DNA of 5,201 nt from assembly GCA_046724555.1 (NCBI GenBank), contig JBKOWU010000283.1:1-5201 (forward strand), given 5' to 3'. Shown here one piece after another: positions 1-5,170 of the stretch (position 1 is the stretch's first letter; every line of letters begins with the position of its first letter). This stretch comes from JAFAQB01 sp046724555. Its GTDB lineage: Archaea; Thermoproteota; Nitrososphaeria; Nitrososphaerales; Nitrososphaeraceae. The notes below the pieces were generated by a model. It saw nothing but the letters and a program-made list of their open reading frames with translations. It did not search any database and was not told the DNA's origin. Position numbers and translations under genes: made by a program.

Positions 1-582
1 AATGCAAAAAGACTTCAGCGACTTACTGAAGATATATTAGATGTAACGAAAATTGAGAGTCAATCGTTAAACCTCAACAAAGAACAATTCAATCTAAATG
101 ATGTAATCACTAATGCTATAGATGATATAATGACAAACAAAGTGTCACTTAAAACTGAAAGTAACAATAACGATCACGCAACAAGATTACTATATAATCA
201 TCAAGATGTTTTTGTATATGGTGATAGAGGAAGAATAAGCCAGGTTATATTGAATCTTCTAGGCAATGCAGTCAAATTCACAAAGGATAAAGAAGACACT
301 ATAACTGTCATGGTGAAAAAGAAAGAGGATGATGATGGTGAACAACACCATAACGATCAGCAGTTTACTGTCAGCATAAAAGACACAGGCACAGGAATAG
401 ATCCTCAGATATTTCCAAGGCTATTTACAAAGTTTGCTACAAAGTCAGAAACTGGTACTGGACTTGGCTTGTTCATATGCAAAGGTATTGTAGAAGCTCA
501 TGGCGGCAAGATATGGGCTGAGAATAATGCAGATGGTAAAGGAGCTACATTTGAATTCACTTTACCAATTGTAAACAAATAG
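1..582 (+). CDS. Sensor histidine kinase, C-terminal part (5' end outside window)
   Basis: The frame is open from base 1 to the TAG at 580-582, so about 193 C-terminal residues are present and the start lies upstream. The first ~40 residues (NAKRLQRLTEDILDVTKIES) match the second helix of a HisKA dimerisation domain; the helix with the phospho-accepting His is outside the window. The HATPase_c ATP-binding domain follows with all its boxes: N box (QVILNLLGNAVKFT, about residues 81-94), G1 (DTGTGI, ~128-133), F box (FPRLFTKFATKS, ~138-149) and G2 (GTGLGLFICKGIVEAHGG, ~152-169). The catalytic module therefore looks intact. In the family it autophosphorylates the HisKA His with ATP and passes phosphate to a response regulator. 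A lysine/acid-rich insert (KKKEDDDGEQHHND, ~107-120) lengthens the loop before G1. There is no receiver domain at the C-terminus and no response-regulator gene downstream, so the partner and signal cannot be told. The ATG at 130 is internal, not the real start. Confidence 0.93.
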   Translation, partial: NAKRLQRLTEDILDVTKIESQSLNLNKEQFNLNDVITNAIDDIMTNKVSLKTESNNNDHATRLLYNHQDVFVYGDRGRISQVILNLLGNAVKFTKDKEDTITVMVKKKEDDDGEQHHNDQQFTVSIKDTGTGIDPQIFPRLFTKFATKSETGTGLGLFICKGIVEAHGGKIWAENNADGKGATFEFTLPIVNK

Positions 583-744
583 TAGTAGGTTTGAATATCA
601 TAGAAGTGTTCTTTGCTGGAACTTTAAGGCTTGCCGCATTGAAAGATAATATTTTTGAATAGCAAGAATTAAAGCTTTGTTTTAAGAAATACTGCAAGTG
701 TACATGCAACACTCTAAAACCTTGAGCTGTGAAGAATGCAACAG

Positions 745-1226
745 ATGAGCACAAAGATGCAACAACAGATTGAATAGCGTAGAGCCAAAGTAATGGAGTT
801 GTTAAGCAAAGGTGAGAACGACCAGTTATAAATAGCAAGATACTGCAAGTAAACAAATCTATTGTATGTAGGGACTAGCATATCGTAGACAGCAAGCAAA
901 GGAGAATATCCAGAGAATAATGACGAACGTCTACCAGAAGAGTATGAGAAATGTCTTGTTGGGTTAAACGCTCACTAAAGAAGCATGGAATACGGCACAT
1001 AATACAGAAGATAAAAGAGAAAAGATACAGGCATTATCGCTAGCTAAAGAATGCTATTCAATGAAGCTAGATTTGCTTACTAACACTACTGTAGTATATG
1101 ATGCTAACAGGTTTATATCTAGCAGGTTAAAAGAGAAGTCAAAGTTATTGGGGCGATAACGATGAGGTTGACAAAGAAAAATCAAATGAACCTGACTATG
1201 ATGAAGATAAAGACCAGCCCTGTTAA
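745..1226 (+). pseudogene. Decayed small helix-turn-helix protein gene (thaumarchaeal family, unnamed)
   Basis: No single frame is open, but protein-like segments follow in order across the three frames. Frame 1 from ATG 745 reads MSTKMQQQIE, a stop at 775-777, RRAKVMELLSKGENDQL, a stop at 829-831, then IA. Frame 3 (840-875) reads ILQVNKSIVCRD, the recognition part of a helix-turn-helix. Frame 2 (878-916) reads AYRRQQAKENIQR. Frame 1 (922-969) reads DERLPEEYEKCLVGLN. Frame 2 (971-1156) reads LTKEAWNTAHNTEDKREK, then a helical stretch with QALSLAKECYSMKLDLLTN, ending RLKEKSKLLGR. Frame 3 (1152-1226) gives an acidic tail (DEVDKEKSNEPDYDEDKDQ) and a TAA. This implies about five frameshifts (near 839, 876, 919, 970 and 1150) and two in-frame stops. 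The rebuilt product of ~160 residues resembles, from memory, small HTH proteins that occur in many copies in Nitrososphaera/Nitrosocosmicus genomes. Their function is unknown to me; DNA binding is inferred from the HTH. The number of lesions argues against sequencing error. Confidence 0.72.
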
Positions 1227-1275
1227 CTGCAAAGCAAAACTGTATCGTTGCGTTATAAGGAGTTGGATTAAAGTC

Positions 1276-1394
1276 GACTATATAACATAAGATAGATTCG
1301 TGTAACCCTTGACCTGGCTATGCAAGTAACAAAAATACAAGGTCTTTATTTTGTGCCTATAACATTATTAAATCATTTGGAGCATTGAGCAAAT
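1276..1394 (+). promoter_or_regulatory. Upstream region of the alcohol dehydrogenase pseudogene, with weak promoter-like signals
   Basis: The spacer before the dehydrogenase ATG (1395) has a TATA-like stretch at 1278-1288 (ctatataacat), far upstream of the ATG, and a second AT-rich box at 1345-1352 (TTTATTTT) about 43 bases before the ATG, a more usual archaeal distance. GGAG at 1379-1382 is a weak Shine-Dalgarno candidate 12 bases before the start. These are motif matches in AT-rich DNA and may be relics, since the gene they would serve is broken. Confidence 0.22.
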
Positions 1395-2434
1395 ATGATT
1401 TCAGTTCGTGGATATGCAGCTCAGCAGGCCAAAGGGTCACTTGGCCTATACTCTTTTGAAAGAAGAGAGCCTCGTGATTATGACGTTATGATGGATATTC
1501 AATATTGTGGGATTTGTCATACTGATATACATCAGGTACGTAATGAGTGGGGAGGATCAACATTCCCGATGGTTCCAGGCCATGAAATCATAGGACTAGT
1601 CGGTGGAATTGGCTCAAAAGTAATGCGTTATAAAATAGGTGAGAGTAGGCATTGGCTGCTTTGTTGATTCATGCAGGAAATGCGAACCTTGCCGCAGAGG
1701 GCTTGAACAATATTGTATAGAAGGGGCCACTATGACTTACAATACACTAGAAAAGGATGGAAAGACTCCTACCCAGGGTGGATACTCGGAGAAAATAGTA
1801 GTAGATGAAAACTATGCACTTTCAATTCCTGATAACCTTCCTTCAGATCGCGCAGCACCTCTTCTATGTGCATGTATTACACTTTATTAGTCCCTGATGT
1901 ACTGGAAGGCAGGTCCTGGTAAGAAAGTTGGGATTATAGGTCTTGGCGGCCTGGGTCATATTGGAGTAAAAATGGCACTGCACTTGGTGCCTAAGTTACG
2001 GTACTTAGCTACTCACTTAAAAAACAAGAAGATGGAAAAAGAATGGGAGCAGATAACTTCTATGCTACAGCAGATCCAGAGACTTTTAAAAATCTCAAAG
2101 GTTATTTTGACTTGATTATCAATACTCTTCCAGTTGAGATTGACTGGGATCAGTACCTGAATCTGCTGGCCGTAGAAGGAACTATGGCTGTGGTCGGAGC
2201 TCCTGAGAAAAAACACTAATTGCGGCTGCTACATTGATCAGTGGTCATCGCAGCCTTGCAGGATCAGCGATCGGCGGCATAAAACAGACCCAGGAGATGC
2301 TTGAATTTTGCAGTAAATACAATATCAGTAGTGATATAGAATGTATCCCTATTGAGAAAGTAAATGAGGCTTATGAGCGTGTAATAAATATTGACGTCCG
2401 ATATAGGTTTATTATTGATAATAAGTCGCTCTAG
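1395..2434 (+). pseudogene. Zinc-dependent NAD(P) alcohol/aldehyde dehydrogenase (YahK/CAD type), frameshifted
   Basis: The reading runs ATG 1395 in frame 3, then frame 1 from ~1645, frame 3 from ~1980 and frame 2 from ~2216 to the TAG at 2432-2434. Rebuilt length is about 345 residues, the normal size of E. coli YahK-like medium-chain dehydrogenases, and the match is collinear end to end. Visible motifs are catalytic-zinc CGICHTD and the GHE motif (PGHEII), the structural-zinc cysteine cluster CRKCEPCRRGLEQYC, the conserved Cys of PLLCACIT, the Rossmann motif GLGGLGHIG, GTMAVVGAPEK, SAIGGIKQTQEML, and the C-terminal VNEAYERV and YRFIIDN. Intact relatives reduce aldehydes to alcohols with NADPH in the cytoplasm. 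Lesions are a net 2-base loss near 1641-1644, a TAG stop at 1888-1890 (expected Ser after CACITLY), a 1-base loss near 1979, a TAA stop at 1992-1994 (expected Lys/Glu after ALGA), and a 1-base loss near 2214-2216. Each frameshift can be explained by deletion. With five lesions a functional product is very unlikely. Confidence 0.93.
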
Positions 2435-2500
2435 TTAGTACCTATCAAATTGATAACTTCATTAAGAACAGCAGTAGATGGTGACAGAACACTAGATGAG

Positions 2501-2547
2501 GGTCTGCATCATATATTGATATATTCATGAAATGATATTCGCAGACC
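2501..2547. repeat. Inverted repeat, 7-bp plus 5-bp arms
   Basis: GGTCTGC (2501-2507) is repeated in inverted order as GCAGACC (2541-2547). Just inside, ATCAT (2508-2512) pairs with ATGAT (2532-2536), leaving four unpaired bases (2537-2540) on the right arm and a 19-base AT-rich loop. It lies 67 bases after the stop of the dehydrogenase pseudogene. It may be that gene's old terminator structure or the end of an unknown element. No run of T follows, which weakens the terminator reading. Confidence 0.5.
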
Positions 2548-2573
2548 AGAAGTGTACAATTGAATAAATTATT

Positions 2574-2594
2574 CATGGACTACGTCAGTTCATG
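2574..2594. repeat. Short hairpin, 8-bp stem with 5-base loop
   Basis: CATGGACT (2574-2581) can pair with AGTTCATG (2587-2594), with one G·T wobble, around the loop ACGTC. The arms are close and well matched for AT-rich DNA. It lies 27 bases to the right of the 2501-2547 inverted repeat. Function is unknown. Confidence 0.45.
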
Positions 2595-2807
2595 GTAAGA
2601 TCCGGTAGAGCTAGACTTAGGCTACATCAAATTTCGTAAATACCTTTTCACTTCGCCATATTTAGAGTTGAATTTCCTACTATCTTATCAACCCTATCGC
2701 TATCTGTTATTAGTTTACCCCTTACTGTCTAAAAGAACTTGCTTTAGTTCTCGATATCTGTATAAATGAGATGTTTCAACACTGAGAAAAGATTTATTGT
2801 ATAACAT
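2585..2807 (-). pseudogene. Possible decayed small gene, unrecognised
   Basis: Reading the minus strand from ATG at 2807 gives a 30-residue frame (MLYNKSFLSVETSHLYRYRE, then LKQVLLDSKG) that stops at 2715-2717. A shift of one base near 2718 lets it continue as KLITDSDRVDKIVGNSTLNM, then AK, a stop at 2648-2650, KGIYEI, a stop at 2627-2629, and CSLSLALPDLTMN to a stop at 2585-2587. The pieces have normal protein composition and helix-like patterns, unlike the translation of most of this AT-rich spacer, so they may be remains of a gene of about 75 or more residues. I do not recognise the family. The alternative is a chance reading, which I cannot exclude. The GC-rich hairpin 2819-2850 lies directly upstream of the putative start. 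Confidence 0.22.
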
Positions 2808-2818
2808 AGGAAATCAGA

Positions 2819-2850
2819 TAAGCAGCGGGCCTTCTCGGCCCCGCTACTTA
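2819..2850. repeat. GC-rich hairpin in AT-rich surroundings
   Basis: TAAG (2819-2822) pairs with CTTA (2847-2850), AGCGGG (2824-2829) with CCCGCT (2840-2845), and CC (2830-2831) with GG (2837-2838). This leaves one mismatch (2823/2846), one bulged C (2839) and the loop TTCTC, a 12-bp stem with a very GC-rich core. It is the most GC-rich short stretch of the intergenic region. On the plus strand it is not followed by a T-run. On the minus strand it sits 12 bases before the ATG of the possible decayed gene. It could be the stable stem of an RNA, an old terminator or an element end; nothing decides between these. Confidence 0.5.
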
Positions 2851-2880
2851 GGTTAATCACTCAACTGACTGAATTTGGGC

Positions 2881-2955
2881 TATGTACAAAATCATTTAGT
2901 GATATTAACTACTTTTGGAGATTTATACTAGTAGAGATACAAGATTTTGTATATA
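2881..2955. repeat. Long inverted repeat, 13-bp arms enclosing a second stem
   Basis: Bases 2881-2893 (TATGTACAAAATC) pair with 2943-2955 (GATTTTGTATATA) over 13 positions with one G·T wobble. Inside the 49-base loop, CTACT (2909-2913) can pair with AGTAG (2930-2934). It begins 30 bases after the GC-rich hairpin. The arms are AT-rich, so chance is possible, but arm length and nesting make a structured RNA or a small inverted-repeat element conceivable. Confidence 0.4.
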
Positions 2956-3374
2956 CTACTACTATAGCCGAAATAATTGAAATAAAACAATCCATGCTAA
3001 AAGTTACTGAAAGTGTGTATATCATTAACCTCTATGACATCTAGGACAAGCTAGCGAACCATAAGCGGATACTTACCATACAGAATGCACAGGCTGGCTT
3101 GCTTATTTTATGATTGTAAAACCATCTACTATTCCAATATGACTATTATCTACTTCCACTCACTTAAAGTGTTATCATCTATTTATTGGCAAGAAGATAA
3201 CAGAAACAGGCTAAAGAATAGCAAATCTGTGTGTACATATCATATATCATTCACATTCTGTATAATATCTATCAACCACGATCGTTTTTATATTGCAAAA
3301 TTCAAGCATCATAATAAGTTTATTTAGCCAACCATATTATTATCCAATAATGGCTTATACCTCAGACGTTAGGC

Positions 3375-3394
3375 AAATTATGTTAACATAATTT
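3375..3394. promoter_or_regulatory. Perfect 20-bp palindrome, candidate operator
   Basis: AAATTATGTTAACATAATTT is identical to its own reverse complement over all 20 bases, with 10-bp arms, no spacer and the centre GTTAAC. It ends 24 bases before the TATA-like box at 3419-3426 and about 100 bases before the ATG of the secreted repeat protein. A perfect even palindrome just upstream of a core promoter is the typical form and place of a binding site for a dimeric HTH regulator, where an activator or a repressor could act. No regulator gene is adjacent. Regulation of the gene at 3496 is inferred from position only. Confidence 0.5.
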
Positions 3395-3418
3395 ATTTAG
3401 ATATACAATATAATATTC

Positions 3419-3426
3419 TATATATA
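3419..3426 (+). promoter_or_regulatory. TATA-like box for the secreted repeat protein gene
   Basis: TATATATA lies 70 bases before the ATG at 3496. With the usual archaeal spacing, transcription would start near 3446-3450 and leave a leader of about 45-50 bases. GAGGT at 3452-3456 lies in that leader but is too far from the ATG (about 40 bases) to be its Shine-Dalgarno site. The region is very AT-rich, so other boxes (for example around 3400-3416) cannot be excluded. Confidence 0.4.
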
Positions 3427-3478
3427 CAAAACTGAACGTAGTGTTAGAATAGAGGTCAGAAAAATTAATAAATTTCAT

Positions 3479-3496
3479 ATGAGTTCTTTTGCTTAA
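3479..3496 (+). other. Five-codon upstream reading frame overlapping the next start
   Basis: ATG at 3479 opens a five-codon frame (MSSFA) whose TAA (3494-3496) shares its last base with the ATG at 3496 (TAATG). If the leader starts near 3448, ribosomes would meet this ATG first, and termination-reinitiation could set the output of the downstream gene. It may equally be chance; no Shine-Dalgarno site supports it. Confidence 0.15.
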
Positions 3497-3942
3497 TGAA
3501 CAAAAGAAAAAAGGCAAACTATGTATTGCTATATGGAATTGCTATCTCAGCCACACTCCTAGCATCATTATTTGTGACTAATGGCCATTTTGCTCAGAAA
3601 GCACTAGCACAAGGCACTCCTATAACTAATGCGACAACTAAAGCAGCAAATCAAACTGGTAATGCAGATGCTAATCCAAGCGCATTGGTAAGTCAAAATG
3701 GTCTGAACGCTGTGCTCAACGCAGCTCGCAGCACTAATGCAACAAATACAGCAGTTAAAAATGTTATTAATGCAACAGGTAGTAATACAACCAATAAAAC
3801 AGGTAGTATGATGACCGGTACAACAACAGGTAGTAATACAACAGGTAGTATGATGACCGGTACAACAACAGGTAGTAATACAACAGGTAGTATGATGACC
3901 GGTACAACAACAGGTAGTAATACAACCAACAATATTGGCTAA
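3496..3942 (+). CDS. Secreted Asn/Thr-rich repeat protein, probable glycosylated surface protein
   Basis: The product has 148 residues and an intact frame to the TAA at 3940-3942. The N-terminus is a classical signal peptide: basic MNKRKK, a hydrophobic segment at about residues 9-27, and a likely cleavage site after ALA (38). There is no second membrane segment and no clear anchor. The mature part is low in complexity, rich in Asn, Thr, Ala and Gly, and free of Cys. It has nine N-X-T sequons (Asn 45, 52, 81, 92, 97, 100, 114, 128, 142), so dense N-glycosylation is likely in an archaeon. Residues 64-91 (LVSQNGLNAVLNAARSTNAT and on) form the only helix-like section. Residues 102-143 are three identical 14-residue repeats, TGSMMTGTTTGSNT, each with a Met pair and one sequon. 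I do not recognise the family. A mucin-like cell-surface or matrix component is inferred. The ATG at 3496 is chosen because the signal peptide begins there. Confidence 0.85.
   Translation: MNKRKKANYVLLYGIAISATLLASLFVTNGHFAQKALAQGTPITNATTKAANQTGNADANPSALVSQNGLNAVLNAARSTNATNTAVKNVINATGSNTTNKTGSMMTGTTTGSNTTGSMMTGTTTGSNTTGSMMTGTTTGSNTTNNIG
3799..3924 (+). repeat. Three identical 42-bp tandem repeats within the secreted protein gene
   Basis: Units at 3799-3840, 3841-3882 and 3883-3924 are identical at every base and each encodes 14 residues. The array is preceded (from about 3774) by a partial copy, AACAGGTAGTAATACAACCA, which recurs at its end (from about 3908). Since 42 is a multiple of three, gain or loss of units would keep the frame. 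Identity including third codon positions points to recent duplication by slippage or unequal recombination. Confidence 0.95.
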
Positions 3943-3963
3943 TTCATATCATAGAAATCTTGG

Positions 3964-4023
3964 CTCCTATACTAGGAGTAATTACTATGTATGTTAATTA
4001 GCTATGTCTAATTACTCCTTCTT
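3964..4023 (+). terminator. Hairpin with alternative pairing and T-rich tail, probable terminator of the secreted protein gene
   Basis: It starts 22 bases after the stop codon. AGGAGTAATTA (3974-3984) pairs perfectly with TAATTACTCCT (4009-4019) across a 24-base loop, and TCTTTAGG follows. The same left arm can also pair with CTCCTA (3964-3969) through TAGGAG (3973-3978) in a tight 3-base-loop hairpin, so two structures compete. Archaeal termination depends mainly on T-rich tracts, so the tail is weaker support than the position between convergent genes. Confidence 0.4.
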
Positions 4024-4033
4024 TAGGCGTATC

Positions 4034-4076
4034 GGGAGTAGTTACCAAAACCAATAGCAGAATTACTCTTTATTTA
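4034..4076. terminator. Second hairpin with related arms in the convergent spacer
   Basis: GAGTAGTT (4036-4043) pairs with AATTACTC (4061-4068) over eight positions with one G·T wobble, extended by two outer G·T pairs, and is followed by TTTATTT. The arms are variants of those of the preceding hairpin, so the motif GGAGTAATTAC occurs four times in alternating orientation (3975-3985, 4008-4018, 4035-4045, 4060-4070). It could be a backup terminator for the plus-strand gene, or serve the minus-strand unit from the other side. Confidence 0.33.
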
Positions 4077-4148
4077 GAATTAATCTACTACAAAGAGAGT
4101 TTAAATTAAAACAGCCATGGGTAAATTATCTATTCTAGACAACGCAAG

Positions 4149-4322
4149 TTAATTTTGTTCCTCTGACGCAGCATAGCGGTCTGCAATCCTATATCTGACA
4201 TACTTATCGTCAGGCGAGTATTTTGCAGGACGTGGATCAAACGTGAGTGCATTGCATTTTGGACACTCATGCTTCAAAGTATATGTATGACATGCAGAAC
4301 ATTTTCGTATAAGGTGTTTCAT
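4149..4322 (-). CDS. nop10: Nop10, H/ACA ribonucleoprotein subunit
   Basis: The product has 57 residues, the usual archaeal Nop10 length. The N-terminal zinc ribbon is MKHLIRKCSACHTYTLKHEC followed by PKC, with ligands Cys8, Cys11, Cys20 and Cys23. The family signature follows as the proline-containing linker and C-terminal helix: TFDPRPAKYSPDDKYVRYR. Nop10 binds the pseudouridine synthase Cbf5 and, with L7Ae and Gar1, forms the H/ACA RNP that pseudouridylates rRNA under guide RNA. The start at 4322 is chosen because it gives the standard N-terminus. A longer in-frame ATG at 4397 would add 25 residues overlapping the upstream gene and unlike Nop10. It begins four bases after the aIF2-alpha stop, so the two are almost surely cotranscribed and perhaps translationally coupled. 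This pairing is common in archaea. AAGGAT just upstream overlaps the preceding stop and may be a weak ribosome-binding site. Confidence 0.95.
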   Translation of the reverse strand: MKHLIRKCSACHTYTLKHECPKCNALTFDPRPAKYSPDDKYVRYRIADRYAASEEQN

Positions 4323-4326
4323 GTAT

Positions 4327-5133
4327 CTATCCTTGATGTGTCCTTTTTGATTCCTCACGAATAAAATTAAAAGTTCCATTGTATTTGCTAATCGCAAGAC
4401 GAACTTTTTCTATTATACTATTCATTGCTCTTTCAGCTACTTTGAAGTTTTCTGCTGTTACTACAATTCTGTATTTTGGGGCTCCAACATATGTGACACT
4501 AACATTTACACCACTCTTGCTTGCTTCTACTGATGTCAGTATATTCGTAATCGTATCTACCCCGTCAGATTTTTTCAAAGAGATTTCCATTACTCCTCTG
4601 ATCTCTACGTGCGGAATCTGTATTTTGCTGCTTTCTTCTTCAACAGCCTTTAAGACATCAGTCGGTAATTCAAGATTTTGGATAGATTCAATTCCTTTCT
4701 TTGCGACAGTTTCAAAAACATCATAAACATAATCATATTTCTGAAGGATTTTATCCTCTATCTCATGTAGCTGAGAATCAGTAATTTTCGCTTTTGATTT
4801 TACGATCTCCATGAATACAGATGCTTTTTCATTCTTTTTGATCTCTATGAGCTTGGATTTTCTTTCCTCTCCTGATACTTGTTTCAGTGAGAGATCTACT
4901 TCAGCTCGAGTTTTGTCAACTCTTATAACTTTCAAAACTGCCTTCTGTTTTGGTCTCACATAACGTTCAATATTACGAATCCATCCTGTAGCAATTTCAG
5001 AAATGTGAAGAAACCCAGTCATATCGTTATATTCATCTAATTTAACATATGCTCCGTGACCCATAACTTCCTTGATAGTCGCAATAACAATGTCGCCTTC
5101 TTCAGGAAGTTTTCTAATCTCGGTAGTAACCAT
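4327..5133 (-). CDS. Translation initiation factor aIF2, alpha subunit
   Basis: The product has 268 residues, normal for archaeal aIF2-alpha. Residues ~10-85 form an S1-type OB-fold RNA-binding domain (EEGDIVIATIKEVMGHGAYV, GFLHISEIATGWIRNIERYV, VDLSLKQVS). Residues ~86-175 are a helical domain, and ~176-268 the C-terminal alpha/beta domain that contacts the gamma subunit (PHVEIRGVMEISLKKSDGVD, VSVTYVGAPKYRIVVTAENF). With aIF2-gamma (and beta) it carries methionyl-initiator tRNA to the small ribosomal subunit in the cytoplasm. At the place of the regulatory Ser51 of eukaryotic eIF2-alpha the sequence has Ala48 (SEIATGW), so control by phosphorylation at that site is not expected. The start at 5133 gives the expected N-terminus; upstream the frame has no ATG before a stop. 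Many archaea have ribosomal protein genes just before this one, but the 68 upstream bases here show no coding end. nop10 follows after four bases. Confidence 0.96.
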   Translation of the reverse strand: MVTTEIRKLPEEGDIVIATIKEVMGHGAYVKLDEYNDMTGFLHISEIATGWIRNIERYVRPKQKAVLKVIRVDKTRAEVDLSLKQVSGEERKSKLIEIKKNEKASVFMEIVKSKAKITDSQLHEIEDKILQKYDYVYDVFETVAKKGIESIQNLELPTDVLKAVEEESSKIQIPHVEIRGVMEISLKKSDGVDTITNILTSVEASKSGVNVSVTYVGAPKYRIVVTAENFKVAERAMNSIIEKVRLAISKYNGTFNFIREESKRTHQG

Positions 5134-5160
5134 TTGTAAAGGTACAACCGTACAATCGTC

Positions 5161-5170
5161 ATACTTTAAG
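5161..5170 (-). promoter_or_regulatory. TATA-like box for the aIF2-alpha/nop10 unit
   Basis: On the minus strand CTTAAAGTAT lies about 30 bases before the ATG at 5133. With usual archaeal spacing the transcript would begin within about ten bases of the start codon, giving a very short leader, common in archaea. No Shine-Dalgarno motif precedes the ATG, which agrees. The call rests on motif and distance only. Confidence 0.35.

Larger units (their letters stand above)
2435..3374. other. Long AT-rich region without a convincing intact gene
   Basis: About 940 bases separate the dehydrogenase pseudogene from the regulatory region of the surface-protein gene. No open frame here looks like a real protein. 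The 80-codon frame at 3085-3327 encodes an odd Tyr/Ile/His/Phe-rich product without recognisable motifs. The left part (2501-2955) is rich in inverted repeats, listed separately, and may hold a decayed minus-strand gene (2585-2807). In 3000-3325 I see nothing I can name. At 3326-3355 there is a small interrupted hairpin (AGCC, six unpaired bases, ATTATT, loop atcc, AATAATGGCT). I found no tRNA T-loop signature, no CRISPR-like repeats and no transposase remains. Confidence 0.6.

Noticed and set aside
689..850. 11-bp direct repeat ATACTGCAAGT at 689-699 and 840-850, as possible element ends or a duplicated HTH segment
   Set aside because: The flanking sequences do not match beyond a few bases and the first copy has no HTH-like reading around it; probably chance.
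557..899. Two overlapping minus-strand frames (557-856 and 714-899)
   Set aside because: Both have low-grade hydrophobic or Cys/Ser-rich composition; most of the second, and part of the first, is antisense to the HTH pseudogene.
2013..2216. 67-codon minus-strand frame
   Set aside because: Antisense to the alcohol dehydrogenase pseudogene, whose homologous plus-strand reading explains this stretch.
3085..3327. 80-codon open frame on the plus strand
   Set aside because: The product is an odd mix rich in Tyr, Ile, His, Phe and Ser without domain, signal peptide or ribosome-binding site, as expected from chance in AT-rich DNA.
2435..3495. tRNA gene, CRISPR array or insertion sequence in the long spacer
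   Set aside because: No T-loop (GTTCRA) signature, no regularly spaced repeats, no transposase-like frame and no target-site duplication could be found by eye.
3693..3932. 79-codon open frame on the minus strand, rich in Val, Leu and Pro
   Set aside because: It is the antisense of the 42-bp tandem repeats; the hydrophobic repeat follows from the plus-strand ACA/GGT/AGT codons.
4149..4397. 82-residue version of Nop10 starting at 4397
   Set aside because: The extra 25 residues overlap the end of aIF2-alpha in another frame and have no place in the family; ATG 4322 gives the standard 57-residue protein.
4379..4726. 115-codon plus-strand frame
   Set aside because: It lies wholly antisense to the conserved aIF2-alpha gene and shows no motif of its own.
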